A DNA stretch of 64,000 nucleotides from Nageia nagi. Its lineage: Eukaryota > Pinophyta. The notes beneath the pieces were generated by a model that saw only the letters and a program-made list of their open reading frames with translations, was not told the DNA's origin and did not search any database. Location of the stretch: NCBI GenBank assembly GCA_050084985.1, contig JBITNC010000001.1, positions 134,044,001 to 134,108,000 of the forward strand. The letters run 5' to 3'. Below, piece after piece: positions 11,650-23,275 of this stretch. The position numbers were made by a program, and so were the translations under genes. The stretch's first letter is position 1; every line of letters begins with the position of its first letter.

Positions 11650-12255
11650 TCCCACCTCCAAAATGTTATAATTTTTGAAAAATATATTGTAAATATTTCA
11701 AAAAAAAACTTGTAAGGTCTTCAACTTTTTATTTTAACAAATAAAAAAAATGAGAGAGGGAAAATATCCCCATATTTGCTTTAAATTTTAAACAATTGCC
11801 TCTAGAAATTATGTAAATATTTCAAAAACTTGTAAATAAAGTCCTCCACTTTATTTCAACAATAAAATATGTAAAAAATTGCACCTTCCTCCTTTTTTTT
11901 GATATTTTTTACAAAAGACTATTGTAAAAAAAAATTCAATAAGATGCTATCATAATATATTTTTGCTCACAAAAAAAAGGCATTTTCTTTGTACATTAAA
12001 AATAGATTACTAACATAAAATATTGTTAGTAAGAAGAGAGTAGCAAAAAATATATTATGGTATTTGAAGTTATTTTTGCTAAGACATTGAACTAGCATAA
12101 TCATACAAAAAATTAGTATCATAATGAACTTAGTTAAAGAAGGATAGAAGGTTATACCTTTGCAAACCTTTTACCTCACAATGAAGATTAGGATTAAGAT
12201 CTCCAAATTTGAGAAGGATGAAGAACCTCCAAAATGTAGAAGAAGAGCTTCCACA
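11650..12255 (-). other. Copia leader, LTR-proximal part
   Basis: AT-rich, rich in A and T runs, with no gene-like frame. It joins the primer-binding site at 12260-12271. Confidence 0.6.
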
Positions 12256-12259
12256 CCAA

Positions 12260-12271
12260 GCTCTGATACCA
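12260..12271 (-). promoter_or_regulatory. Primer-binding site (initiator tRNA-Met) of copia element
   Basis: On the minus strand the sequence is TGGTATCAGAGC, the classic plant LTR-retrotransposon site complementary to the 3' end of initiator methionine tRNA. It starts two bases after the 5' LTR. Confidence 0.95.
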
Positions 12272-12273
12272 CT

Positions 12274-12767
12274 TGATGGAATTAGTCTAGATCTAATTCT
12301 CAAGGTCCAAGACTAGGATGCTAAATCATTCATCATCTATAATTCTAAGAACATCATTCACACAATATGACACCAATATATTGTGGTTCCTCCCTCCTTG
12401 GGAGTACATCCACAACTAGTTCTCTATTCTCAATCTATGCCTCTCTTACAACTATTCTCTTGCTCTCTCCTACACAACCTACTAGAGTAATCTTACTCCA
12501 AAACTTAGATGTGTTTACAAGAGGAGAGACCCTCTATTTATAGCTTGAGAGCACCTCCCTAACCTCCCTTTAACCCAAGGGTTAGGTTAGGGTTACAATA
12601 AATGTGTGACCTAACTTTAACCTACCAACTAACCCCATGGTTAGGTCAAAGTCCACACATAATAAAGAATTCAATTAATCCCTTAAGGTATCTACATATC
12701 CTTTAAGTGATTAATTGAACTTACAAGGAGTTTAGATATTCACAATATTTCATTACAAATTCTAACA
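12274..12767 (-). repeat. 5' LTR of copia element
   Basis: The 494-bp LTR at the right end, bordering the primer site. A TATAAATAG promoter box lies on the minus strand at 12534-12542. It differs from the 3' LTR at about 7 positions by eye, mostly transitions. The CCTAT duplication follows at 12768-12772. Confidence 0.97.
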
Positions 12768-14819
12768 CCTATTTTTTGAATGATATCACTTTTTTGTCTA
12801 TCAAATCTCGGACAACATATTTGAACTTTTTACATTCATATGCTTTGTGTACATGAATTTTATGATACCCAAAAAATCCACCTATATTTTTAGTGAATTT
12901 TTAACTCATGGGTGCTAATTGAATCAAACCATTTTGAAGAAAAGATTGCAACAACTCATCATGATCTTTTGTAATTTTGGTGTATACTCTAGGGGTTTTA
13001 TTCTTAGATGGACAAGACATTTCTTTCACCATTGTAACTATTGATATCATTTTCATAGTTTATAGTTTCTTTTCTTCTCTTTTAAGTTTTCAATAACCAA
13101 TTTTTACTAGGTGCTTCTATTTTTGAATCATGGACATAATCATATCAGAGAGGGGTTGATATAGATAGTTGAAAAATTCCAATATCATCTCATCTCTAAG
13201 AGATTTGATTAACATATACTTTAGCTCTTTTTTGTTTAAATTTATGAATGTGACTATTTTCTTTAATGTTTTTACAAATTCCTCAAATGATTGGTTCTCA
13301 CCTTGTCTCATTCTTGCTAAATCGATAAAGGTTGGTTTTCTTTTTATATTATGTTGATATTGATTTATGAATTCTTATTTTAATTGCTCATAGTTGGTGA
13401 TACTTTGATTTTAAATACTATAGAACCATTTAAAAGATTCCTTCCCTAAACTGAGTTGAAATAATCTTGCTAACATATCTTCATCATGTTGATGACTACA
13501 AGTTGCTTCTTCAAAGATTGTGATATGTATCCTTGGATCACTAATGCCATCATATTTACAAAAATCTATGTCTTCCCCTTTTAATATTTTTCCTTTTATT
13601 TTTGCACAAAAGGGATGCCTTTCATTTAACTATTCACCTCTTTTTTCTTTACTTAATAATTGTAACCTCTTTAACTGTTCAACCATTTCTTTCAATTATG
13701 CATCCTTTTCTCCAATTTTTCTTTTTCATTTTGCATAGTTTCATTGTTATTATTTTTCTCTAGGGGATTAGGTTTTTCCATTTCTTTCTCATTCTTATAT
13801 TCAAGTGTCTCAGGATTGAATCACCCATTTTGATCTATCCATTCTTGAATTAATTGATTATCTAACTCTCTTATGATTACCTGTCTTATGCATATTCGAG
13901 CTTTTCAATAAGATTATGTGCCTATTGTTTTCCTTACTTCCACCTCTTTAATTTCTTTTTCTCTATCAGACTAGTAAGGGTGAGCATTGATAAGTTCTTG
14001 TGCTATAGGATTGATTTCAAATTCTATTTCTACTTCATTATATGACTCATCATCGAATTCAGCAATCTCATCATTCGAGTGCCCATAATTAGGTTGTTCT
14101 AATGTTATTGATTCATGACCTTTTAAATTTTTCACAAGTGTTAAGGATGACATAGATTGATGAAAGTTTGACTTAGGGATAGAAAGATAAAGCATACAAA
14201 AATTAACATGGCTTTCTATAGGAAAAATGGGGTACAAACGATCCATTTCAATAGGATTTAGACTATGAATAGTCATGCTTTGATTTGTTAAGGTGTATGA
14301 TAAGAGGGGTGGCTTAGCCAATAGTATCCTAGAAGGTGATCTAGAATTGTTTTCTATCAAAAATTCATAGATGATATGAAAAGAATGAGGTATGGTAAGA
14401 TCTTTGGTAAACTTATAGAATACCTTAGGGAGCTTCATGAATTCTTGCACAAACCTTAATTTATCTTCTGTTAGATTTATATTATTAGATTTTTTAAATC
14501 AATAAAGGGCCAATTGACATTTATTTTCAAAAGGCTGGATTATTTCTTCTTCAAGGCTCTCATTGTCTTCTAAGTCCCCATGTTAAGATTCATCATATAT
14601 TATATTTATGCTTATTTTACTAGGGTTATCATTATCTTTGAAATCTCCATGATAAGATTTTTCATCAAGAAAACTGGTTTTGATAGCCAAAAGGACACTA
14701 TCTTTATTTAACCTAACACTTTTTATTATTGATGTTACACCTATCCATGATTTTCTTTTTCTTTTAGTTGGTTTAAGCTTTGATTGATTTAATGATAAAA
14801 GATCTAATGAATTGTTCAT
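12768..14819 (-). pseudogene. Ty3/gypsy gag remnant (gypsy-A)
   Basis: Decayed gag of a minus-strand Ty3/gypsy element; gag forms the virus-like particle. It probably starts at 14819 (MNNSLDLL..), just after a primer-site-like sequence. An open block at 13971-14450 is the N-terminal domain. The 13117-13311 block (MRQGENQSFEEFVK...) matches the conserved retrotransposon gag motif. Close to the copia junction 'GYHKIHVHKAYECKKF' resembles the H..H..C zinc-knuckle linker. Frame changes and stops separate the blocks. The reading continues on the far side of the copia insertion (3557 leftward). Confidence 0.7.
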
Positions 14820-14856
14820 TATTTTAGAAGTAAAGTCTCACATCGGGTTCACTAAA

Positions 14857-15600
14857 TGTTTACAAATATTTTGATAATGCAAATAAATAAATAATTACAA
14901 GACCTAAAATACCTATTTCAAGCTATGGATAGCAATTTAGACCATGCAGATAAATAGATGAAGAAGATAACCACTTTAGAATTAGGATAATAATACCAAT
15001 CAAGAAATATGATTTGTATACTTACCTTATGAAGTGTACCTAACATTGAAGAATGATGATAAGTTTGATATGTGAATGATAGAGAAATCCTGCTCCAAAA
15101 GCTATAACCTAAAATGCCATGAAAAGAGGACCACAGGCGATCTATATGTTGTATAAGAGGAGCATCAATGGTGTATTTAGCATGAATAAGGACCACTATT
15201 GGCCTTCATTAGAGTGCTCTTTACTTTCAAATCAAGTTAATAATTTGCATATAGATATTTCAATCAATGATATGATATCCAGATAAATCATTAGTGTCAA
15301 AATAGCTCGCATAAGGAAGTACACAAACCATAGCCTTGAATGGAAATGTCAAAAGACACCTAAAGGATTGCCACCACCAAGGCCAGATATGGGATCATGT
15401 ATCTCCTTGATGTGGACTTACTAATAGATCCCTATTTATATAGATAATAATATGACCTACTCCTTAGGTATGTATGTACCTACATAAATAGGGTTAGTCC
15501 ACAATACATAATGATATTCAAGATAATTATTGATATTATGATTATATTCAAGATAGCTATTGATATAACTAAATTAAATATTCTAGGTGTATATTAGTGT
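14857..15600 (-). repeat. Probable 5' LTR of gypsy-A
   Basis: The gag remnant is preceded on the minus strand by AGTGAACCCGATGTGAGAC (14834-14853), a likely primer site, and then by sequence ending ...CA (plus-strand TG at 14857). A TATAAATAG box on the minus strand at 15432-15440 fits an LTR promoter. No second LTR copy is in the window, so the right end is only approximate. Confidence 0.4.
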
Positions 15601-15739
15601 AAGCAAATGTATTTATTTAAATGCATAAAATAATTTTATGCGATAACAATATGGACTTCTCAAACTTAGAAAATTTGAGATGATTTTTTTATAAGTTTTA
15701 AAACTCATGGCTACTTTCTAGTTTTGTTTATATTAGAAG

Positions 15740-16330
15740 AAGATAAAGATGAGATATTTTAGGGAGACCCTTGGTTCCTTAGAAGTGCAAGGTTCTTTAT
15801 GAAGCCTTAGTACATAGGATTTATCCCAAAACATGAGCTACCATCCTAGGTGTCAGTTTGGGTAAGGATTCACTATCTTTCTGTAGACTTATAGAGTTTC
15901 TAATCCCTAGAGTTCATTGACAACACATTAGGAATGTACATAGGATTCTCATATAAAACCTAAGAAATGAAGGCTCTCTTCTATGTTCATGTCTACGTAC
16001 AAATGGATTTATCCTCCCCTTTATCAAAATAACTCAAGATGGAGGTAAATGAAATTATTTGCTCTCTGATTCTTGATTATGAGAATCTTCCCTTTAGATG
16101 TCATATGTGTTAGGAGTATGACAACATATTTTAAAAGTACTTTCATGCTCAACATTTGATTCCAAAAGATACTAAGGGAAGGATCCCTCCAAAAGTTATT
16201 GGACAAGCTCAATAATTAATCCCATTGAATACCCTTCCCCAAATTCCAAATACATGTGTATCTCTAAAGCATGAACCCCCTCCTAAGTCTGGGAAAATAA
16301 GTATCACCAAACCTTTCACATATAACCACT
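15740..16330 (+). pseudogene. LINE ORF1 (DUF4283 plus CCHC-type knuckle)
   Basis: The translation, read through stops, shows 'GDPWFLRSARFFMKP' (near 15765), then 'VSVWVRIHYLSVDL', 'SLEFIDNTLGMYIG' and 'YVHVYVQMDLSSPL', the ordered blocks of the DUF4283 domain in plant LINE ORF1 proteins. It is followed by 'DYENLPFRCHMC', the start of the zf-CCHC_4 knuckle. ORF1 proteins bind the LINE RNA. Stops lie where Trp and Gln are normally conserved. The start codon and C terminus cannot be fixed. Confidence 0.8.
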
Positions 16331-16816
16331 CCCAAATCCGATGGTGTTGATATTGACCCTCCTATGCTTGAACACCCAAGTCATGCTAACTATCTCTACC
16401 CCCCCTTGACCACCCTACTAATGATCTTTAGAACATAGTTAAATCTCTTCAACTTGAGATGAAACCTTCTTCCCATATCCTTGCTCTACCTTCTTATCTT
16501 ATTTCTCAATCTACTCCAAAGCCTCAACTTCCAACCTTAGATACTAAAATTGATTTAGAGGATATTAGATCCTCCACTCCTCTATCAAAACTCCATGACC
16601 TTCCTTAGTCCTCTTCTCTTAATCAATTTATGCCTAAATCCCACATAATTAAATAATCCCCAAATCTACATAAGATTGCCAACTCCCAACGCTACAAAAG
16701 AAAGGGAAGAAAAACTACAAAAGAAGAACTTCAAAATATTGCTCAAGATGGAATAAAATATGGATCTTAGCTAGTACTTGAGGATATACTTGAATAAAAA
16801 AATCCAAGGTAATCTA
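16331..16816 (+). other. ORF1 tail / inter-ORF region of LINE
   Basis: Low-complexity Pro/Ser-rich decayed coding sequence, probably the C-terminal part of ORF1, ending just before the ORF2 start at 16817. Confidence 0.4.
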
Positions 16817-19193
16817 TGAAGGTCATAACATGGAACATGAGGGGCCTCCATTCCCCCTAAAACTTGGAATGGTTAAGTCTCTTGTAAGGTTTGATAAACC
16901 TACTATTCTTCTTATCCAAGAATCCAAAGTTATGAATTTAGTTTTTGATAAACTCCAAATGAATCTTTGGTCTTCTTTCTCAACCTTTATCATTAATTCA
17001 AATGGATAATCAAAAGGAATCCTAACTATATGGGATAATTCCTAAGTAGAGTGTATCCTTGAATTTTAAAACCTAAATTATATGGGTGTTAGAGTAATAT
17101 GCCTTCAAACCAATAAAAATTTTAAACTAACAAATGTTTACGAGCCTCAATCTTGAATTCAAAAGCATGATTTTTGGAATCAGTAACTAGATTGATTAAA
17201 AACCATGCTATAATCCTAAGCATCCTTAGAGAAGATTTTAATGTCATTTGATATTTAGGAGAGAAGGAGGGAGGCTTGAGGAAACTCAAACCTAAATTTG
17301 AATAATTCAATGAGTTTATTGATTAGTTATGTCTATCAAAACCTTTATGCAAGTGAGAGACATAATTGGTCAAACAAACAATTAGAAGATCAAAGAATAC
17401 AAGAGAAACTTGAATGCTTTCTTACCTCCCCCCATTGGTTGGAATGAAAAATTGTCATTCAATTAGAAGTTCTTCCCTTTAGCTATTTTTATTACTAGCC
17501 AGTGGCTCTTTCATGGAAGATACCTGCAAAACCTCAAGCAACTCCATTTTATTTCCAACGAATGTGGTTGCTCCACAAATCCTTTGCCAGTTTAATAGAA
17601 TAATGGTGGTGAGAATAAAATAATATTTATGTAACAATAATGTACAAATTCAACACAAAGCTTCAAAATCTCAAATGAAATATTAAAGCCTCAAATAAGT
17701 TAGACTTTGGTGATGTGATTGAATATTGATTACAAATAAAGGCTGAATTAAAATAAGTTGGTATTCAATTACAAAGAGAGCAATCTAAATCTCTTCTAGA
17801 TCAAGAGAGATAACTCCCATAGGATTTGAAAAAATCTATTTTAAATGAAGAGATGCTATGGATGCAAAAATCTAGAGTCAAATGGCTAGTGGAGGGTGAT
17901 AAGTATACTAAATACTTTCACTACACCATAATGCTCCATCATTCCCATAACATAATTTCCTCATTGGTGACTCTTTAATGCCAAACCATTACATATAAAA
18001 AGAAAATTAGTAACCACTTCACCTATTCCTTCCAATCCCTCCTTTTAGAAGATGAGTCTCCTCGATCAGTAGCCCAAGAACATTTATTGTAATTTATTCC
18101 TCCTTTGATAGACTAATCCCAAAGTCAAGCTCTCTTAAGTCCTATCCAAGAAGCTAAATTAGATGAAACCCTCTTTTAGTTAAAGCCTTTTGGATCCCTT
18201 GGACCAGATGGATTTCCCCTAGGATTTTTCTAATATTTTTGGCATATTTTCAAGGATGAGATCATGGAGGTGGTTAAAAAGTATAACTCTCACAAAAAAT
18301 GCTTGGTAAGCTAAATAATAATTTTCTTGTTCTTATCCCTAAAGTTGAGGATGCCATTTCAATATATTCTTTTTGTCCCATTTCCTTTTGCAACACCACT
18401 TGTCAAGTAATCTCCAAAGTTGTTGGTAGCTGGTTGCAAAAGGTTCTCCCCTATATTATTTTAGAAGAGTAGAAAGCTTTTGTGAAGGGATAATACCTCA
18501 TTGATAGTGTCTATTTGTTGCATGAGTTAATTCACTCAACCAATAAAAAAAATAATAAAGGACTGCTAGTGAAATTAGATATTGCAAAGGCCTTTGATCA
18601 TGTCAATTGGAGCTTACTATTCCAAACAATGACAAGTTTTGGTTATGCTAATTGTTGTATTTAGTGGATATCTTCATTAATATTAAGAACTTACTTTTCT
18701 TTCCTAGTAAATGGATAAGCCAAATGATTCTTTTAAAGCTCACAAGGAGTTAGCCAAGGTGGTCTCCTCTCACCTTACCTCTTCATGATCCTTGCATAAG
18801 TAATGGGTAGAATTCTTAAACATAAACAAAACATCATCAAGATAAGATATCTCACTATCAACGGTTATTGCCCCCCAATTACTCACTCTCAATTTATGGA
18901 TAAAACCATTCTTTTCATCACCCCCTTAGGCCAATCTTTAACCTAATGCTTGAATATTTTGCACATATATGAACATGCCTCAGGTTAAGAGATCAAAAGA
19001 TCCAAATACAAACTATTTAATATCAACATCTCTAATCAATTTCTTAGTAGAATATCCCAATATATCAATATGATTACTGCAAAACTTCCTAGTATTTATC
19101 TTGACCTACTATTAGTGATTGATGATAACATAAGAGAATTTTAGGATTTCATAATTGCTAAAATAAGGAAAAAATTATCTAGCTGGGAAGCTA
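16817..19193 (+). pseudogene. LINE ORF2, endonuclease and RT, N-terminal half
   Basis: Begins MKVITWNMRGL, the start of the apurinic-like (EEP) endonuclease of plant LINEs. 'LLIQESK' and 'DFNVI' (near 17240, normally GDFN) are further endonuclease blocks. The RT follows: 'GPDGFP' near 18200, 'LVKLDIAKAFDHVNW' near 18570, and 'SQGVSQGGLLSPYLF' near 18740. The catalytic FADD block appears as 'QFMDKTILF' near 18895, so the first Asp pair is lost. Many frameshifts and stops. The protein is cut at 19193 by the chromovirus and resumes at 26604. Confidence 0.85.
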
Positions 19194-20428
19194 TGTGACA
19201 TCCCCTTTACATGGATGTAATTAATTATGGAACGCAACATGTTACTCTTGTAATATATTTTATTATAGCATTGTACTTCCACATTTGGGATAGAAGACTT
19301 AATGGGTCAATAAAGTCCACAATGAGCCCCAAGTGGGATGTCTCCCTCCCAATTCTATATTAGGTGTTATTATTGCACTTAGTGATCTTGATAATGATTA
19401 CAGGAATCCCAAGGTCTGTTATTACACTAAAATGATGGATGGAAACTTATATGCTTATTCCAACCTTGGGGAGGCTCCCATACCCCCACATTAGCCCAAC
19501 ATAGAACCTAGAGCCCATGTTTGCCCCCTTGACCTACATGAGCATGCATGGTACTCCTAGACTCACATGTTGGCACTTAATGCACCTTAGGCCCCCGTGT
19601 TGGCATGTCTAACCCTTAGGCACCCATGTTGGGTATTTTGGGCCCCTAAGAGGCTAACTTTGGATTAGAGGACCCAAGTGATAACTCTTATGTGAGATTT
19701 GGATAGAGTTGAGTGTATAAAGAAATATTAGAGCCTCATTATGGGATATACCTAATTATTATTATACTTCATATCATCTAGAGCATAATAAAACTTAGCA
19801 ATGCTAGGTAATCCCCTAGGTGCAACATCTAGGAGGAATTTTAGGTTGAGGGATTCTGATCATCTACAATGTTGGTGCAACACCCCTTCCCATTCAATGT
19901 TATTTTGAGGTATAGCTTCTACCTTTAGTGGTTTCTAAGATCAAAGGAGGGCTCTTTCGATGGAGAGGATTTGGGTTCTAAGGGAGAAATAATGTACCAT
20001 GGTCTAAGTGTCAATCTAGCAGTGAGAGACATACAAATTATGCCCTAGGTGGCTCCTTGGAGGTCAACATCTAGCTTTGGAAGCTTGGTATTGTATTGAT
20101 ATTCATTATTGATCATATATACAACCAATGACATGTGGATCTCATATTTGTATTATGCATGCTTATTTGTTGATAACATTGGATTACTATGGTTTGTATA
20201 TATTTGTATAGGCCAAATGTTGACATTATGAGCTTGTGTGTATTGAAATTTTTCTATCTTGGCCAAATGTTGGCATATTTACATTGTATTAGCTTATAGT
20301 GGATGCCCTAACCCTAATGTTGACATATTAAGGGTTTGTATGCTTATAAATGATGCCATAGGCCTAAGGTTAGGATTTAAGGGTTTCAATTTATTGATTA
20401 TTACTTGAGGTTATTTTTGAAAGTTACA
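19194..20428 (+). repeat. 5' LTR of chromovirus
   Basis: Starts TGTGACATCC and ends at CA 20428. A TATAAA box sits at 19716-19721. The segment at about 19480-19640 repeats short phrases such as CCCATGTTGGC. The second copy is at 25368-26603. Confidence 0.93.
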
Positions 20429-20429
20429 A

Positions 20430-20442
20430 TGGTATTAGAGCT
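20430..20442 (+). promoter_or_regulatory. Primer-binding site of chromovirus
   Basis: TGGTATTAGAGCT, one base after the LTR, is the initiator-Met primer site with one C-to-T change. Confidence 0.85.
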
Positions 20443-21564
20443 AAAGATCTTACCACATGAGCAAATGGAATCCAGATCTATAACCAAAGTGAGGAAGTCT
20501 AATTATGACCAGGTAGTCTTCCACTAACTTCTTAAGAAGTTTGAAATTCATAAGGTCCCTTTGGAAGAAATTGAAAGGCTCATGTGGTTTCTAAGAGAGC
20601 AACATGCAGAGAAGATGAGGAAGAAAAAGGGGCATATGTGGGAGCCTAGATCTGTGCCTCAACATAATATTCCACCAAAGATTAAAATCTTTCTCTAAAT
20701 CTATATAGGAAGCCCTAAAGAGTTTTAGAGAGCCATCACCTTTTAGATATACCAAGTTTTTCTAGGTTATAGAGTTATGGAGTGGTAGAAATCCAATATT
20801 AAAGGGGTAGAGCCAACCAGGATATTAACATTTAGAGTAAATCCATCCAAGGGATTTGGATAGGTGGATACTACTTTGGATGGGAAGAAGTGAGAAAGGA
20901 GGTTAACACCCTAATAAGGTACTACCAATAGTAGTTTAGAGACCTTCACTTAAGTGATATCAACCAAGAGGATGAACACCATCATTTGAAAGGGGGAGGT
21001 TGAATGGGGTTGTGTCTTCATTATGGCCAAGGGAGGTCCCACATTGCACACTAGGGAGGCCAAGAAATAGCTAATGGAGATCTAATACATTTTGGATTAG
21101 TATCCAGACATTTTTGGTGATGTGCCCAAGGGTTTACTACCATCTAAAGGGTTTAAGCATATGGTAGAGTTGGATCAAAGAGCCAAGTTGGTTAGATATG
21201 AAGGTGTATAAGGATGATATAGAGAAGAAAATTAAGGAGTTTCTAGACATGGGATTTATTTAGCCTAGTTCCACATCTTTTACTTCTTCGATGGTGTTGG
21301 TCAAGAAGAAGGATGGAATTGTGAGGATGTACATTGAATATCGATTGTTCAACAAGAAGATCATCAACAATAGGTATCCTATATCTAGGGTGAACTATCT
21401 CATTGATGAGCTACATGGGGCCAAGTACTTCTCAAAAGTTGACTTGAGATATGGATACCACTAGATCATGATGAAGAAGGAGGATGTCCACAAGATAACC
21501 TTTAGGTGCCACTATGATCATTTCAAATTCTTGGTGATGTAGTTCATATTGACTAACACATCAT

Positions 21565-22122
21565 CCACTTTCAATTTTGTAATGAATAAGATCTTAAAAG
21601 AGAAATTACAAAAGTTTGTATTGATCTTCTTTGATGATATCTTAGTCTATATCAGAATGTAGGAAGAGCATATCTACCACCTAGACCACATTTTAAGGAT
21701 TCTACAAGAATAGAATTTTTATGCCAAATAGTCCAAATATGAGTTTGTCATGATGGAGATCCTATATATAGAGCACATAATCTGATAGAATTGAAGGATT
21801 CCATATAACTAAGATAACCTTGAAGTTTCTCCAACATAATCAACCACTTTCCATTTTGTAATGAATAAGATCTTCAAAGAGAAATTACAAAAGTTTGTAT
21901 TGATATTCTTTGATGATATCTTGGTCTATATCAGAATGTAGTAAGAGCATATCTACCACCTAGACAACATTTTAAGGATTCTACAAGAATAGAAGTTTTA
22001 TGCCAAATAGTCCAAATATGAGTTTTTCATGATGGAGATCCTATATCTAGAGCACATAATCTAATAGAATTGAAGGATTCCATATAAATAAGATCACCTT
22101 GAAATTTCTCCAACATAATCAA
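21565..22122 (+). repeat. 279-bp tandem duplication across a copia insertion junction
   Basis: Two direct copies, 21565-21843 and 21844-22122. Each holds the end of the chromovirus RT (including the FFDDILVY block), the target site TAATC (or its mutated copy) and the first about 60 bases of the copia LTR. Both joints fall at CCA, suggesting a microhomology-driven event after the copia insertion. The copies have since diverged at several positions. Confidence 0.92.
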
Positions 22123-23275
22123 CCATCTAAGTAAACAAGAAATGATAACACAAAACATAACACATCATGTATAGTTGTTCTTCCATCTCTTGGGAGTACA
22201 TCCACTTTAAACCATCATTCTATTACTTCTCACAAGATAACTCTCCTACAAATTCTCAACAAAGCTCCTACAAGAGCATTCCTACATCTTTACAAGACAA
22301 CATTACCATGCTTGATCAAGTTACCTAATGAGAGGGATACCTCTCTATTTATAAGAAGAAACCCACCCTTTAACCTTCCTTTTACCCAAGGGTAAGGTTA
22401 AATGTATTTTTATATTTATTTCTCTTTCTATATTTATTCCTTTAATGATTTAAGGTATCTAAATATACTTTAAGCATTAAGTGAATTTACATTAAAGAGA
22501 AATATTACAAAATATTACATTACAATTTCCAACACTCCCCTTAATGCAATATTGGGTAGAGAGTCGAAAGGATAAAGAGAAAGAGTAAGAGAGAGTTCTC
22601 TTCCATAGAGATACAAGTGGAGATGAGAACTTTCACATCTTTGAGAAAGTAATAGAATATAGATGGTTCAACAATATCTCAACTACTTAACCATTTTAAC
22701 AAATGGTTTTAAAATACAATCATAACCAAAAAATGGTTTCTTTGTACAAGAGTAATCATTTAGTAACATGTTGATATGATGAGCCTCCATGAGCCTGTAT
22801 ACTGAAAGTCAATTACAATCTTAAGAAGAAATGTGCAAGTTATAAGTAGCTCATAAACAAGATGAATTAGATACATGATATACACTCATATAAGATAAAT
22901 TCCATTCATAAACTAATCAAAAAGTACCAAGTCATCACGTATGCAACATCAAATATTACATACATCATCAACTAAATATCACATGTGCATACTAAACAAA
23001 ATGTATCATTCATAACATGATATCAACAATATCATATGTGCACAACATTATCAGATGTACAATCAATCAAGTGATATAAATGCAATCTCAACCAAGGATA
23101 TAAAAAATATCATCAATCATTATAAAAAAAGGGTAAGGTTAAAGGTGTTTCTATATTAATTTCTCTTTCTGTATTTATTCTCTTAATTCTTTAAGTTATC
23201 TAAAGATACTTTAAGCACTACATGAATTTACAATAAAGAGAAATATTACATAATATTATATTACAATTTCTGACA
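21783..23275 (-). mobile_element. Deleted copia element nested in the chromovirus
   Basis: A minus-strand copia remnant of the same group as the element at 3558. Its left LTR now runs 22062-22535 (474 bp, its first about 60 bases also repeated at 21783-21843). The polypurine tract and 3' internal region follow (22536 to about 23120). Then comes only the last about 150 bases of the other LTR (23126-23275). All coding sequence, the primer site and most of the 5' LTR are deleted. The flanks carry the 5-bp duplication TAATC (21778-21782 and 23276-23280), so the outer ends are original. Confidence 0.9.

Larger units (their letters stand above)
3558..12767 (-). mobile_element. Complete Ty1/copia LTR retrotransposon
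   Basis: A structurally complete copia element on the minus strand, about 9.2 kb. Both ends are 494-bp direct LTRs of the TG...CA type (3558-4051 and 12274-12767), flanked by the perfect 5-bp target duplication CCTAT. The primer site (12260-12271) is complementary to initiator tRNA-Met, and a purine tract adjoins the 3' LTR. Internal order on the minus strand is a long leader (12255-8887), then gag, protease, integrase, RT and RNase H (8886-4991), then a 3' region with tandem repeats (4536-4920). Integrase before RT is the copia order. I count about 7 differences between the LTRs by eye (near 98.6% identity). The element is not autonomous: it has several stops and one frameshift. Confidence 0.97.
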
